Below, in pieces: positions 9,538 to 18,428 of a DNA stretch of 64,000 bases. Every line of letters begins with the position of its first letter. The stretch's first letter is position 1. The notes below the pieces were generated by a model, which was given only the letters and a program-made list of their open reading frames with translations, had not been told where the DNA came from and made no database searches. Position numbers and translations under genes: made by a program. This DNA is from SMYC01 sp965197495 (GTDB taxonomy: Bacteria > Acidobacteriota > Vicinamibacteria > Marinacidobacterales > SMYC01): NCBI GenBank assembly GCA_965197495.1, contig OZ240210.1, positions 5,456,001 to 5,520,000 on the forward strand. The letters run 5' to 3'.

Positions 9538-10801
9538 GTTTTGAGCGCCCATCCTGAAGCATATTCCCGGCTCCAGAGCTTCATCGCCTTGCTGTCGTCC
9601 ACGACGTGTCCCGTCTTCGCATCGCACTGCAACGCACGGCCGGTGCGTTGGGCGATGTTGCCGAGGTGGCAGAGCAGCACACTCTTGTGTCCCTCGTCGA
9701 TCAGCGCGCGCGGCTTTTCTTTGCCGCGGACGGCCTCCAAAAAGTTCAGGATGTGTGCCGCGGTCATGCCGCCGCCGCCTCGCGTATCGAGCGCGCCTTC
9801 GTTCGCCTCGTTGAGGTTGCTCTTGATCTCGTTATTGTCGTTGTCGTAGACGACGTAGCCGCTGCGGTCGAGAACGACCGTGCCTTTTTCGCCATGGATC
9901 GAAGCGCCTCGGCCTCGATTTTCGATAGGACGGCCGTTGCAGCTTCGTCCTTCCCACGTAATCGTCTTGCCGTCGTCGAACTCGAAGGAGGCGACTTGCG
10001 TGTCATACGCTTCCCAGTCGTCGTCGAAGTGATAGCGCCCGCCCGCGGAAGTGACGCGGGTGGGGTAGTCGACGTTGAGCGCCCATCGGCAGACATCGAT
10101 CTCGTGCGTGCCGTTGTTACAAATCTCGCCCGTGCCCCAGCGCCAGAACCAATGCCAGTTGTAGTGCACGACGTTGTCACGATACGGCGTGTGCGGCGCC
10201 GGGCCTTGCCAGAGGTCGTAGTCGAGGTCTTCCGGGACCTCCGCGACTTTCCCGTGACCGATCGGGCCGCGCGTATTCGCGTACCACGCGCGTGCAAAGT
10301 AAGGCCGGCCGATCAAGCCGTTATGGATCGCCTCGATGATCTCGATCGACGTCCGTGCCGAGCGCTGCTGGTTGCCCATTTGCACAATATGTCCGTGACG
10401 TTTCTGGGCTTCCACGAGGAGCTCGCCTTCGCGCGGGTTGTGTCCACACGGCTTCTCGACGTAGACGTGCTTACCCGCGTCGAGCGCGAGAAGGGTCGCC
10501 GGGGCGTGCCAGTGATCGGGCGCAGCGATGGCGAGCGCGTCGACATCCTTGTCCTCGAGCGCTCGGCGGAAGTCCGAGACGCCTTTGGCCTTGGACATTC
10601 CGGCGACAACTTTTTCTGTGACCCGCATGTCACGTCACAGATGTAGCGGACGTCGATATTCGGCTGGGCGGCGAACGTCTTCGCCAGGACGGCCCGGCGT
10701 CCGTTGACGCCCATCACGGCTACTGAGATGTGATCGTTAGCGCTCGCACCACGGCCGGGCACGAGACCAGCGGTCGTCGCAAGGAATGTTCTGCGATGCA
10801 T
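9534..10801 (-). pseudogene. Gfo/Idh/MocA family oxidoreductase, one frameshift
   Basis: The N-terminal frame begins at 10801 with the signal-like MHRRTFLATTAGLVPG, then the Rossmann strand HISVAVMGVNGRR, and is open to IDVRYICDV. The remainder (VTEKVVAGMSKAKG, EKPCGHNPREGELL, WHWFWRWGTGEICNNGTHEID) continues in another frame from about 10625. Restoring one base between GTG and ACATGCGG makes the protein whole, so the break is a single-base loss or a sequencing error. The family oxidises sugar C3 hydroxyls using a tightly bound nicotinamide. It overlaps the downstream isomerase by four bases. Confidence 0.8.
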
Positions 10802-10930
10802 GTCGTTCCTCCTCTACTGCTTAATGCTCGCTCTCTCTTCTTTCCAGCCGAGCTCGCCGGGCCGTCGTCGGCGCATTCACGCCGTGCTCGCTCCGAGTAG
10901 ACCGAGCGCAGGCTGAATCGTAGTTATTTC
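10802..10930. other. leader between ISL3 copy B and the oxidoreductase
   Basis: About 130 bp without a gene. It ends with the ISL3 target duplication GTTATTTC (10923-10930). A Shine-Dalgarno-like GAGGAGG lies just upstream of the minus-strand ATG at 10801. Before ISL3 insertion this segment joined directly to the stop codon of the DUF1080 gene at 14559. Confidence 0.6.
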
Positions 10931-11924
10931 GGTTCTCCTGTCGTTTCGGGGGATCTGATTTATGTTGGAGGGCATGGCCTATGGACGCTGCCGCGATTGT
11001 GGAAAACGCCGGAAACTCCGGGCGAGAGAGGCGTTTAGGGAAAGGTTGTGAGCACGTACAAACGTGGAGCGGCGTTTTCCACAATCGCTTGGAAAACGCT
11101 TCGCGTTTCCCACGAGCGCCCACAGGCCCCTCCTGGTATATATACAAGAAAGATTAATTCATATGGAATAAGGAAGGGGGGGCTCGATTAGTGGAGGCTA
11201 TGGAAAACGCCCTTCCAGGCTTCGAAGAGAACTCAGTCGTGAGCAAGGTCTGAACGACCAGAACCGTGGGGGCGTTTCCCACAGCCTCGTCTCCCGCTGA
11301 GGGGCAGTGGCATTTGGTGAGGCCCGTGGGTTGAGAGGGTAAGCCATGTGTAGATGCGCATCGGCGAGAACGCTAGAATCTTTTTTTCCGAAAGAGAAAA
11401 GAGCGTTCCCGCGATGCGCGTTACTACGTTAGTCAACAAGCTCATCGGATTGCAAGGCCTGTGGGCCCGAGGTTTCCACTTCCAGGCGGACAAAGCCAGA
11501 GTGGTGGTGGATGTAGTACCACGGAGGAGGAAGCCTCTGTGCGGGATTTGCGGACGAAAGGTCCGCAAGAACAAAGATCGCTACAATCGCTACTGGCGGC
11601 ACTTGGACCTGTTCGGAGTCCGGACCTATCTTCGCTACTCGATCCGACGAGTGGTATGTCGGCGGTGTGGAGTGGTCAGAGAAAAGGTGCCTTGGGCCGA
11701 CAAGGGAAGCCGCTTTACCAAAAGCTCCGAACAAGAGGTAGCGTGGCTGGCACAGAGGACGGACGTCAGCGCCGTAGCGAACTATTTCCGAGTGACGTGG
11801 CGTTCGGTGCGACGGATCATCCAGCGAGTGGTTGCCGAGCAGCGGGATGAGCGGCGCGAGCTCGATGGATTGCGGGTGATTGGGATGGACGAGATCAGCT
11901 ACCGCAAACGCCACAAGTACTTAA

Positions 11925-12113
11925 CCCTAATCGCAAAATCTTCGAAGCACGAAAACGCGAAACAGCCGCACTGGGCGCAGGCGAGAAGCTCGTGCTGGGG
12001 CACCCGCTCGCCGCCACTATAGGTGATTCTGCACGGTGTATGCAGAACCTGGAAAAGGTGCTATTCACGGGGCCAAAGACCTCAGACACGGTGACGTTTA
12101 TTTGCGATTAGGG
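11925..12113 (+). mobile_element. 189-bp TTAA-targeting MITE, copy 1
   Basis: The perfect 13-bp terminal inverted repeat CCCTAATCGCAAA is flanked on both sides by TTAA (11921-11924 and 12114-12117). It carries no transposase; the only frame is a 55-residue chance one. It differs at a single visible base from the copy at 47677-47865, so movement was recent. It lies in the ISL3 copy B transposase gene. Confidence 0.9.
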
Positions 12114-12434
12114 TTAACAGTGGTAATAGACCATCTCAGCGGCCGGGTCGTCTGGGCGGGAAAGGAGCGCAAGGCCAAGACGCTGCTGCGGTTTTTCCGC
12201 AAGCTCGGACCACAAAGAGCCGCGGAGCTCGAAGCGGTCAGCATGGACATGTGGGAGCCGTACATAACTGTCGTCGGCAAAAAGGCTCCTCAGGCACGGG
12301 TGATCTTTGACCGCTTCCACATCGTCAAGCATCTGAACGAGGCCGTGGATAAGACCCAGCGCGAGCTGGTGCGCGAGCTCAAAGGGACTGCCCGCGGTAC
12401 GTGTCAACAACTTTGAGACACTCGCGAGCTGCAT

Positions 12435-13568
12435 TTAGTGAGCCTCGATTAGCGTCGGGAGGCTCGTGGCGCCGGTGCGGTCCACATCTGCATCGATCGA
12501 GATCTCGTTTCGTGGAGCAGAAAAAGGGGGTACCCCAGGTATGGACGCCGCCGCGAGAGTGGCTTGTGCGGCATTCAGGAGCGTCGTTTTCTCCGTCGGC
12601 GGGTTGATCCAAGCCTGAGGAGGCAAAACGGGAGGTTGTGGCGTTCCGCGAACGAAGCGTTCGGGATGAGTCCGATGAGCTTCGAGAAGGATCTGGCGCC
12701 GAGCGGTGGTGAGCTGTTCGGCGCGACCATAGTGAACGTCGGCCGGCGTCATGAAGCCGATTCCTGAGTGCCGGTGCTCGTAGTTGTAGTAGTCGAAGAA
12801 ACCGCCGCAGAACAGCCGGCCGTCTTCGGCGGAACCAAAACGGCTCGGAAACTGAGGGCAGTACTTCATCGTCTTGAACTGGGACTCGGAGTAGGGATTG
12901 TCGTTCGAGACGTAAGGTCTGGAGTGGGTCTTGGTAACTCCGAGGTCAGCCAGGAGCAGAGCCACGGGCTTGCTTCTCATCGAGCTGCCACGGTCCGCGT
13001 GAAGGGTGAGCTGGTCGGGTTCAATGTCCTGCTTGCGACAGCTCTCGGCGATGAGGCGTTGCGCGAGCGCCGCACTTTCTCGGTGAGCCAGCATCCAGCC
13101 AACCACGTAGCGGGAGAAGATGTCGAGGATGACGTAGAGGTAGTAGTAGGTCCACTTGACGGGGCCACGAAGCTTCGTAATATCCCACGACCAAACCTGG
13201 TTGGGCGCTTCGGCCAGCAGCTCCGGCTTCGTGTAGTTCGGATGGCGCCGTTGGTTCCGGCGCTCTCGGACCTCGCCGTGCTCCTCCAAAATCCGATACA
13301 TCGTGCGAATCGAGCAGAGGTAGGTTCCCTCGTCCAGAAGCGTGGCCCACACCTGGGCGGGCGCCTTGTCGACGAACCGCTCACAGTGCGAGGCCCCGAG
13401 GACTTCCTCGCGCTCAGTCTCGTCGAGGGCTCGGTGCGGCCGAGGACGCCGCTTCGGTTCGGGCGTCACCTGGCGCCTGCGATACAGCGTGGAACGAGCC
13501 ACACCCAGAGCCTCGCAGGCTTCCGTCGTCTGCCCAATCTGCCCCGCCAGCTCCTCGGCCGCCACCAT
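12435..13568 (-). CDS. IS3-family transposase OrfB (DDE integrase core)
   Basis: 377 residues. An HTH_21-type region (CSIRTMYRILEEHGEVRERR) precedes the rve catalytic core. The DDE triad is Asp in VWSWDITKLRG, Asp in LHADRGSSM and Glu in NPYSESQFKTMKY. The C-terminal tail after WINPPTEKTTLL is longer than usual. It probably acts as an OrfAB fusion made by -1 slippage at the A9 run in orfA. Codons and length are intact, so this copy could be active. Confidence 0.88.
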   Translation of the reverse strand: MVAAEELAGQIGQTTEACEALGVARSTLYRRRQVTPEPKRRPRPHRALDETEREEVLGASHCERFVDKAPAQVWATLLDEGTYLCSIRTMYRILEEHGEVRERRNQRRHPNYTKPELLAEAPNQVWSWDITKLRGPVKWTYYYLYVILDIFSRYVVGWMLAHRESAALAQRLIAESCRKQDIEPDQLTLHADRGSSMRSKPVALLLADLGVTKTHSRPYVSNDNPYSESQFKTMKYCPQFPSRFGSAEDGRLFCGGFFDYYNYEHRHSGIGFMTPADVHYGRAEQLTTARRQILLEAHRTHPERFVRGTPQPPVLPPQAWINPPTEKTTLLNAAQATLAAASIPGVPPFSAPRNEISIDADVDRTGATSLPTLIEAH

Positions 13569-14035
13569 CAGTCGTTCTCGTAGCTGTCGAGTGGATTCAG
13601 GGGGATCCCCAGTAATTCGGAGGTTTTTTTTTGGGTCTCCAACATCGTCTCCACCCGAGCCAGGCGACGTTGGAGCCGGGCGTTCTCGCGCTCGAGCTCC
13701 TTGACCCGTGGATCCTCGGCCTTTGCCTTCCGGCCTCGCTTTCTCGACGCCAACCCCGCTTTGGCGACCTCGTCACGTTGGCGGCGCCAACTCGATAAAT
13801 GCGACGAGTACAGGCCCTCTCGACGCAGAAGAGCAGCAACGTCACCGTCACCCTTGCAGGCATCGGCCTCACGCACTATCCGCAGCTTGTACTCCGCGGT
13901 AAAGCGTCGACGCTTCGCTTGCTCGCTCACTTCGGGATCCGGGACCCCCGCCGCATCGCGGCCGGCGGGATCTCCAGTCGCCCTACGGGCTCCCTCCGAT
14001 CCCGCCGAGGTCTCTCTCTCAATCAACATACTCAT
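13568..14035 (-). CDS. IS3-family transposase OrfA
   Basis: 155 residues. An unusually long, low-complexity N-terminal extension of about 35 residues precedes the helix-turn-helix core (AKRRRFTAEYKLRIVREAD, ALLRREGLYSSHLSSWRRQR). A leucine-zipper-like helix follows (LERENARLQRRLARVETML), as expected for OrfA DNA binding and multimerisation. Its 3' end contains a run of nine A residues on the coding strand, a likely frameshift site. The stop overlaps the orfB start by one base (TGATG). Confidence 0.85.
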   Translation of the reverse strand: MSMLIERETSAGSEGARRATGDPAGRDAAGVPDPEVSEQAKRRRFTAEYKLRIVREADACKGDGDVAALLRREGLYSSHLSSWRRQRDEVAKAGLASRKRGRKAKAEDPRVKELERENARLQRRLARVETMLETQKKTSELLGIPLNPLDSYEND

Positions 14036-14558
14036 GCATTGATCCTCCTCCGCCCTCTACACTAATTTCAAGGGGCGAAGTGTCTCAGCGATGTTGGCAC
14101 AGAGGGCCGACGCAACCTCAAGAACACCAAGTTTCCCCTTCTCAAGGCCAAACACAACCGCAGCGCGAAAGACAAACGGGTGCTCCGCGAGCAGGTGCGA
14201 GCTAATCGTCGCCTCTACCGCGCCATGCTTCTGCGCGACGACTTCATGGACCTCTACACCTACAAAACCGAGACATGGGCCAAGAAGTTTCTCCGAGGAT
14301 GGCTGCGGCGCGCTATGAGCTCGAGGATAGAGCCCGTCAAACGCGCGGCGAAGATGATCCGCAGCCACTTCGATGGCGTCATCGCGTGGGTCACGTGGAG
14401 ACTCAGCAACGGCCGACTCGAAGGAATGAACAACAAAATCCGGCCGCTGAGCCACCGCAGCTTTGGACTCCACTCTGCCGAAGCTCTCATCAGTCTCGTC
14501 TACCTAAACTGTGGCGGTCTCACCCTCGAGAGGATCCACTGAAATGGCAGGAGAGGCG

Positions 14559-15308
14559 TTATTTCATCAGCCTGCTGGGCAGCTCGCGGATCCGAATGTT
14601 GCGGAACCAGACGTCGTCTCCGTGATCTTGGAGCACGATGTGTCCTTTCCGTTTGTCGGCGAAACCTGGAACCGAGAGATATTTGCTCTTCTTGAACTTT
14701 TCGGCGAAGGCCTCGCTCTCGAGGTCGAACGCGACCACTTTCATCCCGTTGAGCCAATGCTCGCCATGGGTGCCGTCGAAGACGATGCGCGTGTGGTTGA
14801 ACTCGCCGACGGGCTTCAAACGTTTGCCCGCCGCCGGGCCGACCAAGTCGTAAAGCCCCCCCGCGGTGCGGTTCGGGCCGTTTTGCGCGTCGGCGTGCAG
14901 GTCGTCGTCGAGGATTTGATACTCGAAGCCGAGTGCGGCGTGCTGGGGTGGCGAGCTTGTCGACATCGCCTCCGACACGTTGTATTTGATGTCGCTATTC
15001 GCGCCGGGAGCGACTTTCCACTCGAGCTCCAGCTCAAAGTTCTCGTAGGTCGCGATCGTCATGATGTCGCCGCCTTCGAGAGGCTGCCCGTCTGCGGCGG
15101 TCGGAACGGTGCCCCTCGCGACTTTGCGGATCGCGCCGGCTTCGATCACCCAGTGCTCGGCGGGGATCCCGTCGCGGCCCTCTGCGCACTCCTCCTCGAG
15201 GGCCCCGCACCAGCCGGCAAAGGTTTGTCCGTCGAAGAGCGGTTGCCAGTCGGCCGGCGGAGGCGCCGCCATCGCGAGGGCTAGCAGTACCATCGTGCGC
15301 AAAACCAT
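14559..15308 (-). CDS. DUF1080 (3-keto-disaccharide hydrolase-like) secreted protein
   Basis: 249 residues from ATG 15308, chosen for the signal peptide MVLRTMVLLALAMA. The concanavalin-like DUF1080 fold is recognisable: WQPLFDGQTFAGW at the start, YENFELELEWKVAPGANSDIKYN in the middle and the terminal DHGDDVWFRNIRIRELP. Characterised relatives hydrolyse 3-keto-glycosides produced by MocA-type oxidoreductases. It was the first gene of the operon with the oxidoreductase, isomerase and protease. ISL3 copy B now lies directly after its stop, which falls inside the target duplication, so the protein is intact but transcriptionally uncoupled from its partners. Confidence 0.85.
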   Translation of the reverse strand: MVLRTMVLLALAMAAPPPADWQPLFDGQTFAGWCGALEEECAEGRDGIPAEHWVIEAGAIRKVARGTVPTAADGQPLEGGDIMTIATYENFELELEWKVAPGANSDIKYNVSEAMSTSSPPQHAALGFEYQILDDDLHADAQNGPNRTAGGLYDLVGPAAGKRLKPVGEFNHTRIVFDGTHGEHWLNGMKVVAFDLESEAFAEKFKKSKYLSVPGFADKRKGHIVLQDHGDDVWFRNIRIRELPSRLMK

Positions 15309-15390
15309 AGGCGTGTTATATCCCGAGCAAGCACGCAAGCGCGAGCGCGAACAGGAGTGTCCCAAGCTCTAATATCCTCGGCAGCAAGCC

Positions 15391-15474
15391 ATGACGCTTC
15401 CTTCTCGTGTCATCGAGGTCCTGTCGTTGCTGCTGACCATAACAGCGGTATCGGCGGCGGTACTGTCAAGTTGA
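15391..15474 (+). pseudogene. signal-peptide fragment of a secreted protein
   Basis: A 27-residue frame, MTLPSRVIEVLSLLLTITA onward, reads as an intact signal peptide and then stops within the inverted-repeat element that follows. On the far side of that element is the C-terminus of a DUF1501 protein. In many Planctomycetes and Acidobacteria, DUF1501 genes follow a secreted DUF1549/DUF1553 cytochrome-like protein; this may be the N-terminus of such a partner (inference). Confidence 0.4.
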
Positions 15475-15578
15475 GGGAGTGGAGCCGATCCGACCCCTAG
15501 ATGTGGGCAGCAGAGCCGGGTTGATCCGCACTATGTTGGGGCCCGTGCCGCGCTTGCGGCGCCAACTTGACAGTACCG
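15458..15578. mobile_element. 121-bp inverted-repeat element at a deletion junction
   Basis: Perfect 16-bp terminal inverted repeats CGGTACTGTCAAGTTG. The interior holds only a short minus-strand open stretch (RGTGPNIVRINPALLP then a stop) that could be the tail of a lost transposase or integrase. It separates a signal-peptide fragment from a DUF1501 C-terminus, so either the element mediated a deletion or a larger element decayed in place. Confidence 0.55.
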
Positions 15579-15621
15579 TAGAAGACGTCATAAAGATAGG
15601 CATTTCTATCCCTTTGAACAA

Positions 15622-15912
15622 TCCGAGCGCACCCCGATGAGCGAAGTCCGCATCGCGATCGGCCGCGATCATCACATCGAAGCGTTCACGATGTGGATGG
15701 CTGGCGGCGGCGTGAAGGCAGGCCTGTCGTACGGCGAGACCGATGACATCGGCTACTCCGTCGTCGAGAACGGTGTGCACGTTCACGACCTGCACGTGAC
15801 CATCCTGCATCTACTCGGCATCGATCACGAGCAGCTGACCGACCGATTCCAGGGATGCGATTTCCGGTTGACGGACGTGCACGGACGCGTCGTGCACGAC
15901 ATCCTTGCCTAA
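15622..15912 (+). pseudogene. DUF1501 family protein, C-terminal fragment
   Basis: About 95 residues match the C-terminus of DUF1501 (sulfatase-like fold) proteins: ERTPMSE, GRDHHIEAFTMWMAGGGVK, YGETDDIGYSVVEN, VHVHDLHVTILHLLGIDHE and FRLTDVHGRVVHDIL. The N-terminal roughly 350 residues are missing upstream. It has no start of its own other than an internal ATG at 15637. Non-functional remnant. Confidence 0.75.
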
Positions 15913-16045
15913 CGCCGTCGAACCGGTCTTCAAGACCTGAACAACTCTCGTCACGCTGAGTTTCATAGAAACGGAATTCGCAACAACCCGCTGACATCTA
16001 GACACCGTGACATCAGCAAATCAGCTTTGCTAAGCTCACCGAGTA

Positions 16046-16252
16046 ATGAGAACCACTTTGAAGATCGACGATGACGTCCTTGAGGCCGCTCGGCACTTGG
16101 CAATTGTCCAAGAAAAGACCATTGGCGAAATTATCTCGCAGCTGGCCCGACGAGGGAAAGTCGATAGACAGTTTCCCGTTTTCGAAGTGTCCGACGAAGC
16201 CGCGCCGTTGACGAGCGAGTTGGTCCAACGAGCTCTGGACGACAACGAGTGA
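16046..16252 (+). CDS. vapB: orphan VapB-like antitoxin
   Basis: 68 residues, MRTTLKIDDDVLEAARHLA onward, a ribbon-helix-helix antitoxin of the VapB class. Its stop overlaps a GTG that starts VTAFLDV, the N-terminus typical of a partner PIN toxin, but that frame loses similarity within a few codons. So the antitoxin outlived its toxin. Such orphans can still cross-neutralise related toxins or simply await deletion. Confidence 0.65.
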   Translation: MRTTLKIDDDVLEAARHLAIVQEKTIGEIISQLARRGKVDRQFPVFEVSDEAAPLTSELVQRALDDNE

Positions 16253-16350
16253 CGGCGTTTCTCGACGTCATGCCTTTTGGCGCTCGACCGTTGAGGGCGT
16301 CTCGCATCCGACGACGAAAAAATCGGCACCCTCCTCCCAGCGACTTATAA
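16249..16350 (+). pseudogene. VapC toxin remnant
   Basis: Starts GTG at 16249, overlapping the antitoxin stop in the usual coupled way. It reads VTAFLDV, matching the first strand of a PIN domain including its Asp, then diverges into unrelated sequence and a stop. The remaining about 120 residues with the other metal ligands are absent. The gene has evidently been deleted. Confidence 0.4.
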
Positions 16351-16430
16351 ACACGAAATTCTGATCCAGATGGGAGTCTAGGCCTATTCGAGGCCGAGCT
16401 TCAGCACCTGGGGGCCGTTGTGCAGCGGCA

Positions 16431-16580
16431 CTAATCGTGAATCGAGCGATCCGGATTACCGAGCGCGAAGCGACCTACGCGGTATGGTTTCGTCGGATCC
16501 TCGATGTCGATCACGTCGTGGCGCTGGCCCGCGCTCAAAGCATGCACGTGCCCGTCGTGGATGTAGATACGGCGCGATAA
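16431..16580 (-). pseudogene. fragment resembling an LVIVD-repeat/propeller protein
   Basis: An open minus-strand stretch reads IYIHDGHVHALSAGQRHDV then IDIEDPTKPYRVGRFALGNP before a stop at 16431. The pattern VIDIEDPTKPYRVGRF resembles one LVIVD propeller repeat. There is no start codon or upstream portion; the gamma-glutamyltransferase gene ends 10 bases away. I read it as the last piece of a deleted gene. Confidence 0.35.
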
Positions 16581-16589
16581 AGTTCATGC

Positions 16590-18428
16590 TCACCACGCTA
16601 TTCCGTAGTCTTCGCCATGGTTGCTCGCGCCGCCCCACATCGTTCCGTGTTCCCAGTCGAAGAAAATGGCGTTGATGGGACCTGAGGTCCTCGCGCGAAA
16701 ATCGAGCTCGTAGCCCATCGCCGACAATTCCTCCCGCACCCACGGAGGGATGGACTCGTTGAGCCGCAAACGTCCTGGCTGCGATTCGTGGGCACCGAAC
16801 GAGCTCTGCATCTGGTAGCTGTTAAAGTTCGCCGCTTCCACCGCCTCCTGGACGTTCATGCCGAACTCCACGACGTTCAGGAAGAACTGAAGCAGATTTT
16901 GATCCTGCGAATCGCCACCTTGCACTGCGAACGAGAGAAAAGGTTTCCCGTCCTTGAGAGCGAGACTTGGTGTCAAGGTGGCGCGCGGGCGCTTTCCCGG
17001 CTCGAGGACGTTGTAGGGGTTGATGCGCGGGTCGAGCACGAAGCTCTGCATCCGCTGGCTCATGCCGATGCCGGTCCGCCCGGCGATGCAGGCAGGGTTC
17101 CATCCGCCACTCGGTGTGACCGAGACCACCCAGCCTTCCTCGTCGGCGGCTTGAATGGAAGTCGTGCCAGCGTAGAAGCCTTCCTCGAAAAGCTGTTCGT
17201 CTTCCTCCGTGGCCGGCGGTTTGCTCTTCCAGGCCTCGAGGTAGTCGAGGTAGGGATTCGTACCGCCTTGGTGCGGGTAGGGATCCCCTGGCTTCGCGTC
17301 GACATCGTTCTTCTCCCAGTCGATGAGCTTTCTTCTTTCTGCCGCATACTCCTTCGAGAGCAGTCCTTCGATAGGCTCCTTGGGAGCGAAGTACGGATCG
17401 CCATAGTAGAAATCCCGGTCGGCGAAGGCGAGACTCATCGCCTGATAGAGCGCGTGTATGTAGCGGCTCGAGTTGTAGCCCATGGACTTCACGTCGATGC
17501 CTTCGAGGATGTTGAGCGTTTGATTCAACACCGGTCCCTGGACCCAATGAGTGAGCTTGTAGACTTCGATGTCTTTGTAGGTCGTCATGACCGGCTCTTC
17601 GATGTGGACTTTCCATTCGGCCAAGTCTTCCTTGGTGTGCAGCCCGCCCTGCTCTTGCGAGCCTCGGGTGAACTCCTCGGCGATGTCCCCCTGATAGAAG
17701 CGCTCGTAGGCGGCATAGATCGCTTCTTTGCGCGAGGCGCCTTCGGCGAGGGCTTTCTGCTCGGTCTCGACGAGCTTTTCGAGCGTTGCCTTCAAATCAG
17801 GCTGCCGGAAAACCTCGCCCGGGTAGGGAGCTTCCCTCTTCTCGCCCAGGTGCGTCAGAAAGGTGTCGCGTGAGTAGGGCCACTCCCGAATGCGATCCTT
17901 CTCCCGTTCGATGGCATTCGCAAGCTGGGCTTCGATCGCGTAGCCCTCCGCCATTTCGATGGACGGGCCGAGAACGTCTCTCAAGCTCAAGGTGCCGTAC
18001 TCGGCCAGCATCACCATGAGCCCTCCGGGGGTTCCTGGCGTCACGGCCGCGAGCGGACCGTGGGCGGGCGGATAGTCCATGCCCTTGCTCTTGAAGTATT
18101 CGGGCGTCGCACCCGTGGGGGCGACCCCGAGAGCGTTGATGCCGATGACCTTCTTTTCCCCAGGATGGTAGATGAGGGTCTGCGTCTCCCCGCCCCAGCT
18201 GAGCGCATCGTACATCGTGGCGGTGGCCCCGAGCATGGCGCACGCCGCGTCGACCGCGTTCCCACCCTTCTGGAACATCATCGCGCCCGCGGTGGCGCCG
18301 AGAGGCTTTCCGGTGATGGCCACCCAGTGCCGGCCATGCAGCACCGGTTTTTGAGTCCGCTGGGCCGCTACCGTCCCGGCGAGAGCTAGTAAGATCGCTG
18401 TGAGCCCAAAGAGCTTCCTCGAATACAT
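16590..18428 (-). CDS. gamma-glutamyltransferase family protein
   Basis: 612 residues from ATG 18428, which has AAGGAGGACGCG before it and encodes the signal peptide MYSRKLFGLTAILLALAGTV. The Ntn-hydrolase fold is evident: GGNAVDAACAML and YHPGEKKVIGINALG near the N-terminus, then the autoprocessing Thr in AGTTSIQAADEEGW, followed by RATLTPSLALKDGKP. These enzymes self-cleave at that Thr and transfer or hydrolyse gamma-glutamyl groups of glutathione and relatives in the periplasm. Length and motifs are normal, with no frameshift. It is a single gene, not clearly in an operon. Confidence 0.88.
   Translation of the reverse strand: MYSRKLFGLTAILLALAGTVAAQRTQKPVLHGRHWVAITGKPLGATAGAMMFQKGGNAVDAACAMLGATATMYDALSWGGETQTLIYHPGEKKVIGINALGVAPTGATPEYFKSKGMDYPPAHGPLAAVTPGTPGGLMVMLAEYGTLSLRDVLGPSIEMAEGYAIEAQLANAIEREKDRIREWPYSRDTFLTHLGEKREAPYPGEVFRQPDLKATLEKLVETEQKALAEGASRKEAIYAAYERFYQGDIAEEFTRGSQEQGGLHTKEDLAEWKVHIEEPVMTTYKDIEVYKLTHWVQGPVLNQTLNILEGIDVKSMGYNSSRYIHALYQAMSLAFADRDFYYGDPYFAPKEPIEGLLSKEYAAERRKLIDWEKNDVDAKPGDPYPHQGGTNPYLDYLEAWKSKPPATEEDEQLFEEGFYAGTTSIQAADEEGWVVSVTPSGGWNPACIAGRTGIGMSQRMQSFVLDPRINPYNVLEPGKRPRATLTPSLALKDGKPFLSFAVQGGDSQDQNLLQFFLNVVEFGMNVQEAVEAANFNSYQMQSSFGAHESQPGRLRLNESIPPWVREELSAMGYELDFRARTSGPINAIFFDWEHGTMWGGASNHGEDYGIAW

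Larger units (their letters stand above)
12395..14106 (-). mobile_element. IS3-family element, copy 1
   Basis: 1712 bp with imperfect inverted repeats (CCCTCTGTGCCAACATCG against CGGTACGTGTCAACAACT) and a 3-bp duplication CCG (12392-12394 and 14107-14109). It contains orfA and orfB in the usual arrangement. A second 1712-bp copy at 30619-32330 is nearly identical and also sits inside an ISL3 element, at a different position. Confidence 0.88.
11414..14542 (+). pseudogene. ISL3 transposase of copy B, interrupted twice
   Basis: The transposase starts at the ATG at 11414 inside the leader hairpin and reads normally through the zinc-finger and DNA-binding regions. After KRHKYL, at the TTAA, it is interrupted by the MITE (11925-12113). 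It resumes (TVVIDHLSGRVVW) to ELKGTAR, is broken again by the IS3-family element (12395-14106), then finishes NLKNTKFPLLKAK to GGLTLERIH. Removing both insertions restores a continuous frame, so it was functional before they landed. Confidence 0.9.
10931..14557 (+). mobile_element. ISL3-family element copy B, carrying an IS3 element and a MITE
   Basis: The terminal repeats match the intact copy. A perfect 8-bp duplication GTTATTTC lies on both sides (10923-10930 and 14558-14565), the target size usual for ISL3. Subtracting the nested 1712-bp IS3 element plus its 3-bp duplication and the 189-bp MITE plus its TTAA leaves 1719 bp, exactly the length of the intact ISL3. It inserted just after the DUF1080 stop codon and separates that gene from the rest of the sugar operon. 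Confidence 0.9.

Noticed and set aside
8659..9849. 396-residue plus-strand frame across protease and isomerase genes
   Set aside because: Antisense to two well-supported overlapping genes; no domain.
12768..13583. 271-residue frame antisense to IS3 orfB
   Set aside because: Mirror of a highly conserved GC-rich gene; no start signal, no domain, identical shadow at 31142-31957.
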